Shown here in pieces: positions 21,071 through 22,949 of a stretch of DNA of 22,949 nt. The notes below the pieces were generated by a model. That model saw only the letters and a list, made by a program, of their open reading frames with translations. It was not told where the DNA came from and made no database searches. The DNA is taken from NCBI GenBank assembly GCA_049699715.1, contig JBNAVB010000011.1, positions 1-22,949 on the forward strand, written 5' to 3'. Both the position numbers and the translations under genes were made by a program. Numbering within the stretch: the first letter of the stretch is position 1; every line of letters begins with the position of its first letter. The DNA is from JAVZYK01 sp049699715 (GTDB lineage Archaea; Nanobdellota; Nanobdellia; Pacearchaeales; UBA284).

Positions 21071-21157
21071 TATTTAATAATTCTAGCTACAATTAATTTA
21101 AATATCTTGTTGCAAGTTAAAATATATATTGTGAAATATATATTATAGTGTATAAAT

Positions 21158-21173
21158 AAAACCTGAAGGTTTT
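21158..21173 (+). promoter_or_regulatory. Small hairpin with T-runs in the gatD upstream region
   Basis: AAAACC and GGTTTT form a 6-bp stem with loop TGAA, directly after a TATA-like TATAAATAAA (21151-21160) and followed by three TAG(G/A)TAGTTTT-like T-runs to 21197. A later AT core (CTATATTAAA, about 21205-21214) lies 22 nt before the ATG and may be the main promoter. The hairpin may be incidental or a leader element of a longer mRNA. Confidence 0.35.
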
Positions 21174-21230
21174 TAGGTAGTTTTAGATAGTTTTTTATAT
21201 TAATCTATATTAAAAATTCAAGAATATAAC

Positions 21231-22523
21231 ATGGAAAAAGAGAAGCTTGAGAAACTTGTTGGAAAGAAAGTGAAGATTATTTTAGAAAAACAAATTTTTC
21301 AAGGCTTTGTTCTAGAAGCTTATGACCCCTCTATTGTTCTGCTCAAGCTCAAGAGCGGCTATAACATAGGCATAGAAAAATCCAAGATAAAGAATATCGA
21401 AGAGATAAAAGAAAAGCAAGAAGCCAAGGAAGAGATTAAAGAATTAAAGTTCAAAGCTAATCTGCCCGAAGTTTCAGTCATTGTTACAGGTGGCACAATA
21501 TCTTCGAGAATTGATTACAAGAGCGGTGGCGTGATGCCACTGACAAAGCCTGAAGACATACTAGCGGCAGCCCCAAAGCTCGGCGAGATAATCAAGCCTG
21601 TAATCACGAGCCCCTTTATGATATGGAGTGAGAACACAACAGCAGATGATTGGAAAGCGCTGGCCAAGACAGTCGAAAAAGAATTGAACAAACCAAACAT
21701 CAAAGGTTGCATAATTTTGGCAGGGACAGACACCCTGCACTATATAGCTGCAGCATTATCATTTATGCTAGGAAAATTAAACAAGCCAGTCGTTTTAACA
21801 TGTTCGCAACGAAGCATTGACAGAGGCTCGACAGACGCTTTGTTGAATTTGACTTGTGCGGCTTATGCTGCGCTCAGCGACATTGCCGAAGTAATGATCG
21901 TATCGCATGCCACTATTAACGATAATTTTTGTTTTGCTTTGAGAGGAACGAAAGTAAGAAAAATGCACACGAGCAGACGAGACACATTCAGGCCGATAAA
22001 CACCAAGCCCATAGCAGCGATTTATAATGATGGTAAAATAGAGTTTTTCAGCGATTTCAACAAAAGAAATGACAAGAATAAAGTCCATGCAGAACAATTC
22101 TTTGAAGAGAAAATTGCACTAGTCAAATGGCACCCTAATGCTTCGCCAATGCTCTTGGACTTTTATCTAAAAAACGGTTATAAAGGTGTTATCATTGAAG
22201 CTACAGGCTTCGGGCATGTGGCGAGCTCTGGAAAATTCACATGGACAAACAAATTGAAAGAAGCTATCAAAAAAGGAATGCTCATCTTTTTCGCGCCCCA
22301 GACCTTGTATGGAACTTTAGATCCTCTTGTCTATTCTGCTGGGCGAGAGTTTGAAAAAATTGGAATCGTGTTCTTGAGAGACATCCTGCCCGAGACAGCC
22401 TATGTTAAACTTGGCTTCATCCTCGGAAAAGAACAAAACCCTGAGAAAGTCAAAGCATTAATGATGCAAAATATTGCAGGCGAGTTCAATTCACGCCTTA
22501 GCGAGAAGGATTTTCTTGTCTAA
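21231..22523 (+). CDS. gatD: Glutamyl-tRNA(Gln) amidotransferase subunit D
   Basis: The 430-aa subunit is the glutaminase half of archaeal GatDE, which converts Glu-tRNA-Gln to Gln-tRNA-Gln. An N-terminal beta-barrel (about 5-58, GFVLEAYDPSIVLLKLKSGY) precedes a charged linker and an L-asparaginase fold. Catalytic threonines lie in TGGTI (T89) and AGTDT (T166, D167), and MIVSHAT and FAPQTLYGTLDP segments follow. Length and order match the family. GatE, the kinase and tRNA-binding subunit, is not in the window. Together with AsnRS this implies Gln-tRNA is made indirectly and Asn-tRNA directly. The 3' end overlaps a convergent orphan gene by 26 nt. Confidence 0.95.
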   Translation: MEKEKLEKLVGKKVKIILEKQIFQGFVLEAYDPSIVLLKLKSGYNIGIEKSKIKNIEEIKEKQEAKEEIKELKFKANLPEVSVIVTGGTISSRIDYKSGGVMPLTKPEDILAAAPKLGEIIKPVITSPFMIWSENTTADDWKALAKTVEKELNKPNIKGCIILAGTDTLHYIAAALSFMLGKLNKPVVLTCSQRSIDRGSTDALLNLTCAAYAALSDIAEVMIVSHATINDNFCFALRGTKVRKMHTSRRDTFRPINTKPIAAIYNDGKIEFFSDFNKRNDKNKVHAEQFFEEKIALVKWHPNASPMLLDFYLKNGYKGVIIEATGFGHVASSGKFTWTNKLKEAIKKGMLIFFAPQTLYGTLDPLVYSAGREFEKIGIVFLRDILPETAYVKLGFILGKEQNPEKVKALMMQNIAGEFNSRLSEKDFLV

Positions 22524-22836
22524 GCGCTTTGTACTCTTCTTTCCCAGCTACCTTCCTAATATAATTATAAGAATTCAACAGCGTGGCATATACAGGATTA
22601 TAATTGGGATTTTTCTCGAGCATTTCTAATGTTTCTTCAATTTTCTGAGCTCTCGAAGTTTTCCCGTTTTGAGAATCCTCCTCCTTTAACAAAAAGACTA
22701 TTGCATGTTTCTTGAGTTTTTCTGAATTTCCGCCATGCTCGACACTAATGACGTAGGCTAAATCCTTGGCTTCGTTGACTACAATCTTAATCAATTCTTT
22801 TACCGAACTAATATCAAAAGCATTGTCCAATATCAT
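22498..22836 (-). CDS. Small hypothetical protein, convergent with gatD
   Basis: The 112-aa product is polar and mostly helical. It begins MILDNAFDISSVKELIKIVV, continues with a strand-like HAIVFLLKEED, and has a C-terminal helical pair (RAQKIEETLEMLEKN; VYATLLNSYNYIRKVAGKEEY). No family was recognised and there is no membrane segment. A TATA-like TATAAAAATATA on the minus strand (22854-22865) is centred about 23 nt before the ATG, supporting a leaderless gene. It overlaps the end of gatD tail to tail by 26 nt. Confidence 0.65.
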   Translation of the reverse strand: MILDNAFDISSVKELIKIVVNEAKDLAYVISVEHGGNSEKLKKHAIVFLLKEEDSQNGKTSRAQKIEETLEMLEKNPNYNPVYATLLNSYNYIRKVAGKEEYKALRQENPSR

Positions 22837-22853
22837 ATTATCTCGAATCTAGC

Positions 22854-22865
22854 TATATTTTTATA
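22854..22865 (-). promoter_or_regulatory. TATA box for the 112-aa ORF
   Basis: The minus strand reads TATAAAAATATA, centred about 23 nt before the ATG at 22836. Confidence 0.5.
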
Positions 22866-22910
22866 CTTTTCCTTTGTTGTCACTAAAAAGTCGTTGTAAG
22901 GCTTGTAGAA

Positions 22911-22939
22911 AGTAAATCTCTATAACAAAGAGATTTACT
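22911..22939. terminator. Perfect 11-bp hairpin at right edge
   Basis: AGTAAATCTCT (22911-22921) and AGAGATTTACT (22929-22939) pair perfectly around loop ATAACAA. On the plus strand it is followed by A and six Ts, the form of a terminator. No plus-strand gene ends nearby except gatD, 388 nt upstream across the 112-aa ORF. It may belong to an element beyond the window. Confidence 0.5.
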
Positions 22940-22949
22940 ATTTTTTCTG

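Noticed and set aside
21120..21150. Repeated AAATATATATT near gatD as a possible operator
   Set aside because: Such AT strings are expected in this base composition and the spacing is not regular.
1..22949. CRISPR array, defence island or rRNA operon
   Set aside because: No regularly spaced repeats, no Cas or other recognised defence proteins, and no rRNA-like sequence were seen. The accessory parts are one IS fragment and several orphan ORFs.

Overview
The window is archaeal. It encodes aEF1A, GatD of the archaeal GatDE amidotransferase, archaeal RNase J, Mre11-Rad50, Taw1 and Taw2 for wyosine, a form III RuBisCO, FtsZ and an archaeal AsnRS, all in AT-rich DNA. Many genes have a TATA-like box about 23-33 nt before the start codon, which suggests leaderless or near-leaderless mRNAs. 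The compact genome style, the DUF2080 transposon protein and the small orphan membrane proteins suggest a DPANN archaeon, Woesearchaeota- or Pacearchaeota-like. The phylum is inferred from gene content and was not computed.

Layout. 1-480: the leading part of an insertion sequence on the minus strand, with a DUF2080/AbrB-like protein, a zinc-ribbon transposase cut by the window edge, and a 22-bp palindrome at its start. 507-987: two small secreted orphan ORFs that converge and overlap by 101 nt. 1124-7685: RNase J, a UBA-like peptide, Mre11-Rad50, and a secreted/membrane protein with a DUF11-like domain. 7894-10467: AsnRS, a four-helix membrane protein, a repeat-rich intergenic region, and a UlaG-like hydrolase. 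10464-12195: divergent taw1 and taw2, the first two archaeal steps of wyosine synthesis after m1G37. 12140-15266: a minus-strand accessory block with a small orphan, an EamA transporter, a two-ORF unknown joined at an A7 slippery run, and an amino-acid permease. 15334-16407: tRNA-Arg(TCG), a two-CBS protein, tRNA-Pro(CGG), and a Cys-rich orphan. 16631-19263: RuBisCO with every catalytic residue checked present, then aEF1A with an NQMD G4 motif. 19410-20871 (minus): DUF378 and ftsZ, separated by a GC-rich structured terminator. 20872-21230: a 359-nt divergent region with a 13-bp perfect stem-loop and a possible small RNA. 21231-22836: gatD and a convergent orphan. A perfect 11-bp hairpin lies at the right edge.

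How the genes work together. Translation fidelity dominates (AsnRS, GatD, Taw1/Taw2, aEF1A, two tRNAs). RNA and DNA maintenance (RNase J, Mre11-Rad50) and cell division (FtsZ) accompany it. RuBisCO is probably the carboxylating step of AMP/nucleoside salvage, though its usual partners are not here. The least explained parts are the frameshifted two-ORF unknown, the overlapping secreted pair and the structured ftsZ-gatD and ftsZ-DUF378 spacers. I saw no CRISPR array, no recognised defence system and no rRNA.
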